64,000 nt of DNA from Hwanghaeella sp965227365 (GTDB taxonomy: Bacteria > Pseudomonadota > Alphaproteobacteria > UBA8366 > Aestuariispiraceae), in NCBI RefSeq assembly GCF_965227365.1, contig NZ_OZ245754.1, forward strand, positions 1,984,001-2,048,000, in the 5' to 3' direction. Shown here piece after piece: positions 25,709 through 34,321 of the stretch. The notes under the pieces were generated by a model. That model was given only the letters and a program-made list of their open reading frames with translations, searched no databases and was not told the origin of the DNA. A program made the translations under genes and the position numbers. The first letter of the stretch is position 1. Each line of letters starts with the position of its first letter.

Positions 25709-26710
25709 GTGACTTCGGAACTGGATGCGTTGGAAAAGGAACTCGCCGATCTGGAAGACGGCGGGAAGGGCGGCGGTTCGTCCAAGCGAAAGCTGGGGAC
25801 GGCGCCGCTTGTCGTGGCGGTGCTCGCGGTCTGTGCGTTGGGCGGACTTGTCTACTACGCCTATGACCAGGGCATCCGGGAAGGCACCGAAGTCGCGGCG
25901 CCGTTGCTGGCGCCGGAAGGCCCAGCAAAGGTGAAGCCGGAGGACCCAGGCGGTCTTGCCGTGCCGCACCGGGACAAGACCGTCTATGACGTGGTTCAGG
26001 GCGGGGCCTCGAACGGATCTCAGGAACAGGTAGAGACGCTTCTTCCACCGCCGGAAGAGCCGATGGTGCCGCCCGCGACGCAACCGGCCGTGCAGGGCGG
26101 CGCGCCGGCGGGTGAGCCGGTGGTGACGGCGACCAACAAACTGAACGAGACGGAAAAACCCAGCGTGCCGCAGATCTCCGCCCCGCCCTTGCCGGCGGAA
26201 GGACTTGCGGCGCCGGAAGCGCCCGCGACGCTGAGCGAGCAGACGGAAGAAAAGATCGAAGCAGCGCAAGAGCAGGCGAGCCAGGACGCGGCCAGCGCAG
26301 CGAAACTGGCCGAGACCGATACGGTGGCGACCATCACCCCGCCGCCGGCCGAGCCAAAGCCCGAACCTGTTGCGGAACCGCCCGCGCCCCAGCCGACCGC
26401 CGAGGCCGCGCCTGAACCCAAGGCGGTGGCGGCTCTGACCGATGGGGCCTTGTCGGAAAAATGGCGCGTCCAGGTCGGCGCGGTCCGCAGTCAGGATGCG
26501 GCCGAAAAGGAATGGGCAAGAATTGTCGGAAAAAACAAGGATTTGCTTGGGGACCTTACCTTGCAGGTTCAAGAAGTCGACGTGACCGGCAAGGGGACTT
26601 TTTTCCGGATTCGTGGCGGTCCGATGGCCGATAAGGCTGCCGCCGAAAGCCTGTGCGGTAAGCTGAAGGCCGGCAATATTCCCTGCATTCCCGTCCGACC
26701 CGGCGCCTAG
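25709..26710 (+). CDS. SPOR-domain inner-membrane protein
   Basis: A protein of 333 residues with a short cytoplasmic N-terminus, one membrane helix (APLVVAVLAVCALGGLVYYAY, about residues 31-51), a long Pro/Ala/Glu-rich periplasmic linker (residues 65-245) and a C-terminal SPOR domain beginning KWRVQVGAVRSQDAAEKEWA near residue 250. SPOR domains bind denuded septal peptidoglycan, so a role in division or wall remodelling is likely. The start is GTG at 25709. In alphaproteobacteria such a gene usually sits between argS and nagZ. Here scpA follows directly. Confidence 0.85.
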   Translation: MTSELDALEKELADLEDGGKGGGSSKRKLGTAPLVVAVLAVCALGGLVYYAYDQGIREGTEVAAPLLAPEGPAKVKPEDPGGLAVPHRDKTVYDVVQGGASNGSQEQVETLLPPPEEPMVPPATQPAVQGGAPAGEPVVTATNKLNETEKPSVPQISAPPLPAEGLAAPEAPATLSEQTEEKIEAAQEQASQDAASAAKLAETDTVATITPPPAEPKPEPVAEPPAPQPTAEAAPEPKAVAALTDGALSEKWRVQVGAVRSQDAAEKEWARIVGKNKDLLGDLTLQVQEVDVTGKGTFFRIRGGPMADKAAAESLCGKLKAGNIPCIPVRPGA

Positions 26711-26838
26711 ACCGGGGTTTGATCCCGCGCTTTCCCTGCTACCGATGCTCGAATGGCGGGGCTTGCGGTGCGAATTCGTCCGGTCGGTCACCGGGCAGGC
26801 TTGCTAGCGGCGCGCCGGGGCGGTAAGTCGGGCTGACC

Positions 26839-27801
26839 ATGAGCGACGAATCGACCAGCCCCACGCCCGTCCAGGAAGACGGATTCGAAAGCGCGTCCCC
26901 GGACTATGCCTTGTCGGACGACGCCTTGGTGCTGGCCTTGGACGGGTTTGAAGGGCCGATCGACCTTCTGCTGACCTTGAGTCGCGAACATAAGATCGAC
27001 ATTACGAAAATCTCCATCCTCGCGCTGGCGGAACAATATCTGGCCTTCATCAATCGGGCGCGGGAGTTGAAGCTGGAAATCGCCGCTGATTATCTGGTGA
27101 TGGCGGCGTGGCTCGCCTATCTGAAATCACGGCTTCTGCTACCCGTACAAGGGGATGATGAGGACGGCGAAGATCCGGCGGAGCTGGCCGCGCGTCTTGC
27201 CTTCCAGCTGCAACGGCTGGAGGCCATGCAGAATGTCGCGCAAGTCCTTTTGGATCGGCCGCGTCTGGGGCAGGATTTCTTCGCGCGCGGGATGCCGGAA
27301 AAGGTTAAGGTCAACACAACAACAACTTGGAATGTAACGCTTTTCGATTTGTTGCGTGCCTACGGGAATGTCAAGCGACGGTCTGACAGCTCGACCCTTC
27401 GTATTACGCCCACCGCGCTCTATTCGATGGATCAGGCGGTGCAACGCTTGCGCGCCATACTCGGTAATATTCCCGAATGGTCGACACTGGAACAGTATCT
27501 TCCGCCGGATTTGGGGGATCCCCTGGTGCGTCGCTCGGCCATGGCCGCGACCTTCGCGGCGACCTTGGAACTGGTGCGGGAGGGGCTGCTCGACGTCCAG
27601 CAGAGCAGCGTGTTCGCCCCGATCATGATCCGCAAGGCGCCGATGCGGCGGCTGCCGGAAGGCGGTTTCGCGGCCGATGCGGCGAATGACGCCGATGGGG
27701 AAGGTCCCGTCATCGACAACGACGATGACTTGGACGATTTAGACGATCTGGACGAGTTAGACGACTTGGACGACGAGCCTGCGCTCAAGGATGAGGACTG
27801 A
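26839..27801 (+). CDS. scpA: Segregation and condensation protein A
   Basis: This kleisin links SMC and ScpB in the chromosome condensation complex. The protein of 320 residues has the ScpA core LDGFEGPIDLLLTLSREHKI near residue 33, AEQYLAFINRARELKLEIAA, YLVMAAWLAYLKSRLLL and a C-terminal winged-helix part. It ends in an unusual acidic tail after residue 290 made of DDL/DDLDDLDE units, then DEPALKDED. Such a run may be disordered and could arise from slippage in GAC-rich DNA. It is 8 bases before scpB. Confidence 0.94.
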   Translation: MSDESTSPTPVQEDGFESASPDYALSDDALVLALDGFEGPIDLLLTLSREHKIDITKISILALAEQYLAFINRARELKLEIAADYLVMAAWLAYLKSRLLLPVQGDDEDGEDPAELAARLAFQLQRLEAMQNVAQVLLDRPRLGQDFFARGMPEKVKVNTTTTWNVTLFDLLRAYGNVKRRSDSSTLRITPTALYSMDQAVQRLRAILGNIPEWSTLEQYLPPDLGDPLVRRSAMAATFAATLELVREGLLDVQQSSVFAPIMIRKAPMRRLPEGGFAADAANDADGEGPVIDNDDDLDDLDDLDELDDLDDEPALKDED

Positions 27802-27809
27802 GGGACCGG

Positions 27810-28481
27810 ATGGACCGTTTTCAACAACTCCGCCTGCTGGAAGCCATACTGTTCGCCAGTGCTGAACCGGTGACCGTGAAGCATTTGACTGGACGGATGC
27901 CGGAAGATGCCGATTTGAACGGCCTGCTGGAAGAGTTGCAGGGGATGTATGCCAACCGCGGGGTAAACCTGAACAAGGTTGGCGATGCTTGGGCATTCCG
28001 GACCGCGGCCGATATGGCCCAATATATGACGGTCGAACGGGAAACGCCGAAGAAGCTGTCCCGGGCCGCGATCGAGACCATGGCGATCATCGCCTACAAT
28101 CAACCTGTAACCCGGGCAGAGATCGAAGAGATCCGTGGGGTGGCGGTCAGCCGCGGGACGATCGACCTGCTGCTGGAAGCAGGCTGGATCAAACCGCGCG
28201 GGCGCAAGCAGGTTCCCGGCAGACCGGTGACCTGGGGCACCACACCGGCCTTCCTGGATCAGTTCGGGTTGGAAGACCTGAAGTCCCTGCCGGGTGTCCA
28301 GGAATTGAAGGCCGCCGGGCTATTGGACAGCCGACCGGGGGTGGGCGCCATCTCCATGCGCGAGAGCGAGGCTGATCTGGCCGATTCCGAAACGCTGGAG
28401 GAAGAGGAAATCGACCTTTTCGAAGAGCAGGACGACTACGAAGCGGTCGAAACCGAGGACGCGATCGCGCTGGACGAATAG
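27810..28481 (+). CDS. scpB: Segregation and condensation protein B
   Basis: ScpB is the winged-helix partner of ScpA in the SMC complex. The product of 223 residues contains RLLEAILFASAEPVTVKHL at the start, SRAAIETMAIIAYNQPVTRAEIEEIRGV in the second winged helix, and GRPVTWGTTPAFLDQFGLEDLKSLP, all family hallmarks. The last 40 residues are highly acidic (LEEEEIDLFEEQDDYEAVETED). GAGGGA lies directly upstream of the ATG. Together with scpA it forms a translationally close pair. Confidence 0.95.
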   Translation: MDRFQQLRLLEAILFASAEPVTVKHLTGRMPEDADLNGLLEELQGMYANRGVNLNKVGDAWAFRTAADMAQYMTVERETPKKLSRAAIETMAIIAYNQPVTRAEIEEIRGVAVSRGTIDLLLEAGWIKPRGRKQVPGRPVTWGTTPAFLDQFGLEDLKSLPGVQELKAAGLLDSRPGVGAISMRESEADLADSETLEEEEIDLFEEQDDYEAVETEDAIALDE

Positions 28482-28584
28482 TGGTTGCGTCTTCCTTCAG
28501 GTTCCTTAGTCCTTGTGATTAATTAGCAGCCGCAATAAGTAATATCAGAGACTGCTGAAAGACGCGTCGGACCGGGATTTTTTG

Positions 28585-29709
28585 ATGAGTGATGTGCCGA
28601 ACGTGACGGATACTGAAACGCGACGGGAGCGCTCGGAAGGGCCGCCCGCGCTCGAATTCCGGAATATCGTGCATGCCTATGGCACGATGGTTGCCGTCAA
28701 GGATCTGTCCCTGGCCGTTGCCCCTTCGGAAACCGTCTGTCTGCTCGGGCCCTCCGGTTGCGGCAAAACGACGGCGTTGCGGGTCGCCGCCGGTCTGGAA
28801 TCGCCTGCGAGCGGCGAGGTCTGGATGGCCGGCCGTCAGTTGAATGGCGGCGGACGGGCAGTGCCGCCGGAACACCGGCATATCGGGCTGGTCTTCCAGG
28901 ATTACGCGCTTTTTCCGCATATGAATGTGCTGGAAAATGTCACCTTCGGTTTGGAACGAATGGCTGAACGGGACCGCCGTGCGCGGGCCATGGATTCGTT
29001 AGCGCTGGTCGGGATGGCGGATTACGCCGAAAATTACCCGCACACCCTTTCCGGCGGACAGCAGCAGCGTGTCGCCTTGGCGCGGGCCTTGGCGCCCAAA
29101 CCGGCCGTCGTACTGTTGGACGAACCGTTTTCCGGTTTGGATGCGCGCCTTCGCGACTCCGTCCGCGACAAGACCTTCCACGCCCTGCGGCAAAGCGGCG
29201 CGGCGGCGCTGATGGTCACACATGATGCGGAGGAGGCGATGTATATGGCTGACCGCATCGCCGTCATGAAGGATGGGCGGCTGGTGCAGGACGGAGCGCC
29301 CCGTGAATTGTATCAACAACCCCGCAATCCCTTCGTCGCGGCCTTCTTTGGTGAGGTGAACAGGATTTCCGGTATCGTTCAGGGGGGATCCGTTGAAACC
29401 GCGGTCGGTGTTCTGCCGGCGCCGGGCATGGCGAATGGCGCACCGGTCGACGTTTTGGTCCGCCCCGAGGCGCTGCGCCTGTCGCCGGCGACCGTGAATT
29501 CGATCGGGCCTGGATTTGCCAAGGTCCTCAGTGCGAGGCTGCTTGGCCGGACGAGCCTCGTCCACCTTTGCACCTGCAAGACCACGGGTGAAGAGCTTCA
29601 TTTGCATGCCCGCGTACCTGGGTCCTACCTGCCGGTCGAAGAAACCATACAGGCCATCGAACTTGATCAAAGTCAGGCCTTTGTTTTTCCGGGCGGAGCC
29701 GCTAAATAG
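28585..29709 (+). CDS. ABC transporter ATP-binding protein (iron/polyamine-type importer ATPase)
   Basis: An ATPase of 374 residues with Walker A GPSGCGKTT, signature LSGGQQQRVALARAL, Walker B VVLLDEP and switch VTHDAEEAMYMADR, followed by a C-terminal TOBE-type domain (about residues 260-370), as in FbpC, PotA and similar importers. No permease or binding-protein gene is nearby, so it is an orphan that must pair with a transporter encoded elsewhere or serve a shared role. It interrupts the usual scpB-tatA junction. The start ATG 28585 directly follows a TTG at 28582. There is no strong ribosome site. Confidence 0.88.
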   Translation: MSDVPNVTDTETRRERSEGPPALEFRNIVHAYGTMVAVKDLSLAVAPSETVCLLGPSGCGKTTALRVAAGLESPASGEVWMAGRQLNGGGRAVPPEHRHIGLVFQDYALFPHMNVLENVTFGLERMAERDRRARAMDSLALVGMADYAENYPHTLSGGQQQRVALARALAPKPAVVLLDEPFSGLDARLRDSVRDKTFHALRQSGAAALMVTHDAEEAMYMADRIAVMKDGRLVQDGAPRELYQQPRNPFVAAFFGEVNRISGIVQGGSVETAVGVLPAPGMANGAPVDVLVRPEALRLSPATVNSIGPGFAKVLSARLLGRTSLVHLCTCKTTGEELHLHARVPGSYLPVEETIQAIELDQSQAFVFPGGAAK

Positions 29710-29803
29710 GGCCTAAATCAAGAACGCGCCGATTTCGGTAGCGGCGGCTTACCTCCGACACGGGGCGCATCACAATACGGTGCGTGAATTTGAGGACAAG
29801 GGA

Positions 29804-30046
29804 ATGGGTGCATTCAGTATTTGGCATTGGCTTATCGTTCTGGCGGTTGTGCTGCTGTTGTTCGGCGGTCGCGGCAAGATCTCCCAGTTGATGGGTGATT
29901 TCGGCAAGGGTCTCAACGCGTTCAAGAAAAACGTGAAGGATCAGACCAACGAGGAAGCCGGCGAAGGCGATGCCAAACAGTTGAAATCCGATGCGAGCGC
30001 GGATTCCTCGGACAGCAACGTGAAGGATAAGGCCGCCAACGGCTGA
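29804..30046 (+). CDS. tatA: Sec-independent translocase component TatA
   Basis: TatA oligomers form the passage for folded proteins in the twin-arginine pathway. The product of 80 residues starts MGAFSIWHWLIVLAVVLLLF, a membrane helix followed by GGRGKISQLMGDFGKGLNAFKK, the amphipathic helix with the FG-type hinge. The C-terminus is polar and charged. I chose the ATG at 29804, matching the family start. The upstream in-frame GTG at 29780 would put charged residues before the helix. First of tatABC. Confidence 0.95.
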   Translation: MGAFSIWHWLIVLAVVLLLFGGRGKISQLMGDFGKGLNAFKKNVKDQTNEEAGEGDAKQLKSDASADSSDSNVKDKAANG

Positions 30047-30118
30047 TCCGCCGTAACGGCGCCGCAACGGTTAAGTCTGCGGTAACTGCTTTAGCGCCTT
30101 CGGGCGGGGACCCCCTCG

Positions 30119-30616
30119 ATGTTCGATCTTGGTTGGAGTGAACTGCTGATGATCGCGGTCATAACCGTGATCGTCGTTGGTCCGCGCGAATTGCCGCGCG
30201 TGCTCCGCACCGTGATGCAGGGCATGAAGAAGCTGCGCAGCATCGCGGGTGAATTCCAATCGAGCATCGACGAGATGGCGCGGGAAGCGGACCTGCACGA
30301 CCTCAAGAAAAAGCTTGAAGACACGTCCAAGTCGGATTGGGAGAAGGAAATCACCGATACGGTCGACCCGACCGGCGAGGTGGGCTCCATTCTGAAGGAA
30401 ACGAAATCCGACATCGACAAGGAAAAGCGCGGTCTGGACGAAGCCGGGAAGCAGGCTGAATTCTCGGCCAGGGATGCCTTGTCTTCCGCGAAGAAGACCG
30501 AGGAGGCGCCGGCCAAGCCGACGGAAAGCGCGGCGCCTGCGCCTGCGCCTGAAATTGCCGCTGAGCCGGCATCCAAGGACGAGACCTCCAAGAAATCCGC
30601 CGGAGGCGACGCATGA
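30119..30616 (+). CDS. tatB: Sec-independent translocase component TatB
   Basis: TatB receives twin-arginine signal peptides together with TatC. The 165-residue protein opens MFDLGWSELLMIAVITVIVV and GPRELPRVLRTV, the standard TatB helix and hinge, then a long amphipathic helix and a Lys/Glu/Ala-rich tail (residues 85-165) of likely disordered character. The gene overlaps tatC by 4 bases (ATGA). It lies 72 bases after tatA. Confidence 0.95.
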   Translation: MFDLGWSELLMIAVITVIVVGPRELPRVLRTVMQGMKKLRSIAGEFQSSIDEMAREADLHDLKKKLEDTSKSDWEKEITDTVDPTGEVGSILKETKSDIDKEKRGLDEAGKQAEFSARDALSSAKKTEEAPAKPTESAAPAPAPEIAAEPASKDETSKKSAGGDA

Positions 30617-31434
30617 GCAGCGCGGCTGAGAACGAAAAGGACGACCTCGACGAGTCCAAGGCGCCCTTGATGGATCATCTGATCGAGTTGCGGCAGCGGC
30701 TGATGTACTCGGTCGGCGGCCTGATCACCGCGTTTTTTATCTGTTTCTACTTCGCGGACGATATCTTCAATTTCCTGGTCGCGCCGCTGGCGGAGATCTG
30801 GAAGGAAGAAACCGGCCGTCGCTTCATCTACACGGCCCTGCACGAAAAGTTCTTCACTGATATCAAGATCGGCTTCTTCGCGGCCTTTTGCCTGGCTTTC
30901 CCGGTGATCGCCGCCCAGGTCTACATGTTCGTCGCGCCTGGCCTGTATAAGCACGAGAAAAAGGCCTTCCTGCCGTTCCTCGTCGCCACGCCGATCCTGT
31001 TCTTCATCGGCGCAGCCTTCGTCTATTACATCGTCCTGCCGGTCGCTTGGCAGTTCTTCATCGGTTTCGAGCAGCAAGCCGGCGACGGAACGGTGGCGAT
31101 CACGCTCGAACCGAAGGTTAATGAGTATCTGTCGCTGGTGATGCGTTTGATCTTTGCCTTCGGGATCAGTTTCGAACTGCCTGTGATCCTGTCCCTGTTA
31201 TCCCGCGCAGGAATTGTCACGGCCAGGACGCTCCGGGAAAAGCGGCGCTATTCCATCGTGATCGCCTTTGTGGCCGCCGCGATTCTGACCCCTCCGGATC
31301 CGCTGAGTCAGCTCGGTCTCGCGATCCCGATCATCCTGCTCTACGAGATTTCGATCTGGTGCGCGGTGCTGATCGAGAAGCAGAAGTCGGAACGGGAAGC
31401 CCTCCTGAACCAGGAAGCGGGCGTAGAGGACTGA
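30613..31434 (+). CDS. tatC: Sec-independent translocase component TatC
   Basis: TatC is the multispanning core that recognises twin-arginine signals. The protein of 273 residues contains APLMDHLIELRQRLMYSVGG near residue 15, the cytoplasmic signal-binding region, about six helices, and the conserved FGISFELPVILSLLSRAGIV near residue 190. TPPDPLSQLGLAIPIILLYE is the typical last-helix region. GGAGG is 6 bases before the ATG. It closes tatABC. Confidence 0.97.
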   Translation: MSSAAENEKDDLDESKAPLMDHLIELRQRLMYSVGGLITAFFICFYFADDIFNFLVAPLAEIWKEETGRRFIYTALHEKFFTDIKIGFFAAFCLAFPVIAAQVYMFVAPGLYKHEKKAFLPFLVATPILFFIGAAFVYYIVLPVAWQFFIGFEQQAGDGTVAITLEPKVNEYLSLVMRLIFAFGISFELPVILSLLSRAGIVTARTLREKRRYSIVIAFVAAAILTPPDPLSQLGLAIPIILLYEISIWCAVLIEKQKSEREALLNQEAGVED

Positions 31435-31567
31435 CATCGGTCTGAAACCGAGTGTCGGCCCGCCGGTGGACCGCACCGGAATCCTCGCTTATAAACGCGC
31501 CGGTCCGGCCCCGATACGACGTTGGGGCCTCTCTTGAAAATCTGAACGACATTGGAACGGTTCGGCT

Positions 31568-32851
31568 ATGCACGACCTGAAATTCATCCGCGATAACCCC
31601 AAGGATTTCGACAAGGCGATGGAAGCGCGGGGCATGGGCCCCATGTCCGCCGGCATCCTGGCGATGGATGAAGCGCGCCGATCCGCGCAGACCCGTCTGC
31701 AGGAACTTCTGGCCCGCCGGAACGAGGCGTCGAAGGAAGTCGGCATGAAAAAGAAGGCCGGCGAAAACGCGGACGATCTGATTGCCGAAGTCGCGGAACT
31801 GAAATCGACCATCGCCGATCTGGAGGCGGAGGAACGCAAGGCTGCCGAGGACCTGACCGGCATACTCGAATCCCTGCCGAACATTCCGGCGGACGATGTG
31901 CCCGTCGGCCCGGATGAAGAGGCCAATGTCGAGATCCGCAAATGGGGCGACCCGCGGGAATTCTCCTTCGAACCCAAGCAGCATTTCGATATCGGTGAAG
32001 CAAACGGGTTGATGGATTTCGAAACCGCCGCCCGGCTTTCCGGTGCGCGTTTCGTGGTGTTGAAGGGCGCGCTGGCGCGGCTTGAACGCGCCTTGGCGAA
32101 TTTCATGCTGGACCGGCACACGTTGGAAAACGGCTATACGGAAATCATTCCGCCCGTCCTTGTCCGCGACGAGACCATGTACGGTACGGGGCAATTGCCG
32201 AAATTCGCCGAGGATCTGTTCAGGACGGAAGAAGGCTTCTGGCTGATTCCGACGGCTGAGGTACCGCTTACAAATTTGGCCGGGGACACCGTCGTCGACG
32301 AAGCGGACCTGCCGATGCGTTATACCGCTTGGACGCCTTGCTTTCGGTCGGAAGCGGGAGCGGCCGGTCGCGATACGCGCGGCATGATCCGCCAGCACCA
32401 GTTTTCGAAGGTGGAAATGGTCAGCATCACCCACCCCGACAAGTCCGAAGAGGAATTGGAACGGATGACCGGATGCGCGGAAGGCGTACTTCAGGCGCTC
32501 GGCCTGCCTTACCGTGTGCTGGCGCTGTGCACCGGCGACATGGGGTTCGGTGCCCGTAAGACGTATGACCTTGAAGTCTGGCTTCCGGGGCAGGGGCGTT
32601 ACCGCGAAATCTCCAGTTGCTCCAATTGCTGGGATTTCCAGGCCCGACGCATGAAAGGCCGGTTCCGCACGCCGGGTGAAAAAGGTACGAAGTTCGTGCA
32701 CACCCTGAATGGGTCCGGTCTGGCGGTTGGTCGTACGCTGATTGCGGTCCTCGAGAACTATCAGAACGAGGACGGTAGCGTGACGGTTCCCGACGTCTTG
32801 CGGCCCTATATGGGCGGTATCGCTCGGATCGAGGTGGAGAGCGTGGCGTGA
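31568..32851 (+). CDS. serS: Seryl-tRNA synthetase
   Basis: A class II synthetase charging tRNA-Ser and tRNA-Sec. The N-terminal long coiled-coil arm covers about residues 25-110. Motif 2 is FRSEAGAAGRDTRGMIRQHQ near residue 258, with FSKVEMV after it. Motif 3 lies in NGSGLAVGRTLIAVLENYQN near residue 378. EISSCSNCWDFQARRM is also conserved. The 427-residue length is normal. It ends in a GTGA overlap with surE. Confidence 0.97.
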   Translation: MHDLKFIRDNPKDFDKAMEARGMGPMSAGILAMDEARRSAQTRLQELLARRNEASKEVGMKKKAGENADDLIAEVAELKSTIADLEAEERKAAEDLTGILESLPNIPADDVPVGPDEEANVEIRKWGDPREFSFEPKQHFDIGEANGLMDFETAARLSGARFVVLKGALARLERALANFMLDRHTLENGYTEIIPPVLVRDETMYGTGQLPKFAEDLFRTEEGFWLIPTAEVPLTNLAGDTVVDEADLPMRYTAWTPCFRSEAGAAGRDTRGMIRQHQFSKVEMVSITHPDKSEEELERMTGCAEGVLQALGLPYRVLALCTGDMGFGARKTYDLEVWLPGQGRYREISSCSNCWDFQARRMKGRFRTPGEKGTKFVHTLNGSGLAVGRTLIAVLENYQNEDGSVTVPDVLRPYMGGIARIEVESVA

Positions 32852-33642
32852 CCGAGGCGCGCAAGATCGTCGATCTGGCGGCGGCGCGCGTTCTGATTTC
32901 CAACGACGACGGCATCCGTGCCAAGGGGCTGGCGGTGTTGGAAGACGCGGTGCGCCCGCTTGTGAAGGAAGCCCGCATCGTTGCGCCCGAAGGCGGGCGC
33001 AGCGGCGCTTCCCACATGATCACCTATGCCGGGCATGTCCGCTTGAAGCGGGTAGGGACGGCGGAACGTTATGTGACGGACGGCAGTCCGGCCGATGCCG
33101 CTATTCTGGGGCTGCAGAAGGTTTTCTCAAATGGTCTGCCCGACCTCGTGTTGAGCGGCGTTAACCATGGTTTGAACATGGGGGATGACTTCTTCTCATC
33201 CGGGACGATGGGCGTGGCGATCGAGGCTTGCCTGCAGAACGTGCCGGCAATTTCATTCAGCGCTTACCGTGGCGAAATCGGAATCAACTGGGACACGGTG
33301 GAACGCGTCCTGCCCGACGTGCTTGGCAAACTGGCGGCGTTCGGTTGGGTTCGCGACGTCTTCTACAACGTCAATATTCCGAATCGACCCTATGGTGACA
33401 TCCGGGGAATGGTGCCTGTCCCGCAAGGGCGGATGGACGATGCTTCCAGCTTCGTTGTGGCGCCAGGGGACGACCCACGGCGTTCGGGGACCTATAGACT
33501 GCGCCACAATGGAGGCATCGGCTTGCGCCAAGGGGATTGCGATTACACGGCGATTCGGGACGGATATATTACGGTGACGCCGGTCCGCGTGGAGATCACG
33601 GACCGGGGCATGCTGGATCAAATGAAGGATGCGTTGACGTGA
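32848..33642 (+). CDS. surE: 5'/3'-nucleotidase SurE
   Basis: SurE dephosphorylates nucleoside monophosphates and aids stationary-phase survival. The 264-residue protein shows VLISNDDGIRAKGLAVLE near residue 16, with the Asp-Asp metal pair, VAPEGGRSGASHMITY, and LSGVNHGLNMGDDFFSSGTM near residue 102 with the conserved Asn/Ser metal ligands. The start is GTG overlapping the serS stop. The stop in turn overlaps the pcm start (TGATG). The serS-surE-pcm order is conserved in alphaproteobacteria. Confidence 0.96.
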   Translation: MTEARKIVDLAAARVLISNDDGIRAKGLAVLEDAVRPLVKEARIVAPEGGRSGASHMITYAGHVRLKRVGTAERYVTDGSPADAAILGLQKVFSNGLPDLVLSGVNHGLNMGDDFFSSGTMGVAIEACLQNVPAISFSAYRGEIGINWDTVERVLPDVLGKLAAFGWVRDVFYNVNIPNRPYGDIRGMVPVPQGRMDDASSFVVAPGDDPRRSGTYRLRHNGGIGLRQGDCDYTAIRDGYITVTPVRVEITDRGMLDQMKDALT

Positions 33643-34316
33643 TGTCTTCCACTGTAGCGGAAGGGGGTAATCAGGCCGGGGACAAGCTTGCGCAGGATCG
33701 TGCCAAACTGGTTCTTATCCTGCGGCAGGCGGGTGTTCGCGATCCGCGCGTGCTGAAAGCCATGGAACGCACGCCCCGGGAAATGTTCGTGCCCGAAGGG
33801 TTTCGTCGGCATGCCTATGACGACACCGCGCTTCCGATCGACTTGGGGCAAACCATCAGCCAGCCGTTGATTGTCGCCATGATGACGGAGGCCCTGGAAG
33901 TGCATGACCGCGCCAAGGTTCTGGAGGTCGGGACCGGGTCCGGATACCAGGCCATGGTGCTCAGCTTGCTATGCCGCCGCGTCTATACAATTGAACGTAT
34001 TCGGGACCTGTTGAAGCAGGCCGAGGCGCGCTTCAAGGCCTTGGACCGGCACAACATCACCACTCGCCATGGCGACGGGTACAAGGGCTGGCCGGAACAG
34101 GCGCCATTCGAATGCATCATGGTGACCGCGGCTGCGCCGGAAATTCCACAGGCGCTCATCGATCAACTGGCACCGGGCGGCAGGCTGGTCATTCCGGTTG
34201 GCATGGACCCTGTGTCGCAACGCCTGCTGAAGTTGGTGAAACACGAAGACGGCACGATCACGACGTCCGAACTGGGCGGCGTTCGTTTTGTGCCTCTGCT
34301 GGAAGGGACGCAATAG
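33642..34316 (+). CDS. pcm: Protein-L-isoaspartate O-methyltransferase
   Basis: Pcm methylates isoaspartyl residues with S-adenosylmethionine so damaged proteins can be repaired. The product has 224 residues. ERTPREMFVPEGFRRHAYDD then LPIDLGQTISQPLIVAMM is the substrate-side signature, VLEVGTGSGYQAMVLSLL the SAM-binding loop, and GGRLVIPVG near the end is conserved. The ATG at 33642 overlaps the surE stop. A longer open frame back to 33537 is surE in another frame. Confidence 0.95.
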   Translation: MSSTVAEGGNQAGDKLAQDRAKLVLILRQAGVRDPRVLKAMERTPREMFVPEGFRRHAYDDTALPIDLGQTISQPLIVAMMTEALEVHDRAKVLEVGTGSGYQAMVLSLLCRRVYTIERIRDLLKQAEARFKALDRHNITTRHGDGYKGWPEQAPFECIMVTAAAPEIPQALIDQLAPGGRLVIPVGMDPVSQRLLKLVKHEDGTITTSELGGVRFVPLLEGTQ

Positions 34317-34321
34317 GAAAC

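Noticed and set aside
24463..25785. 440-codon open frame on the minus strand
   Set aside because: Antisense to argS. No domain recognised, and the argS motifs are complete on the plus strand.
25229..26791. 520-codon open frame on the minus strand
   Set aside because: Antisense to argS and the SPOR-domain gene. Low-complexity Arg-rich product typical of a shadow.
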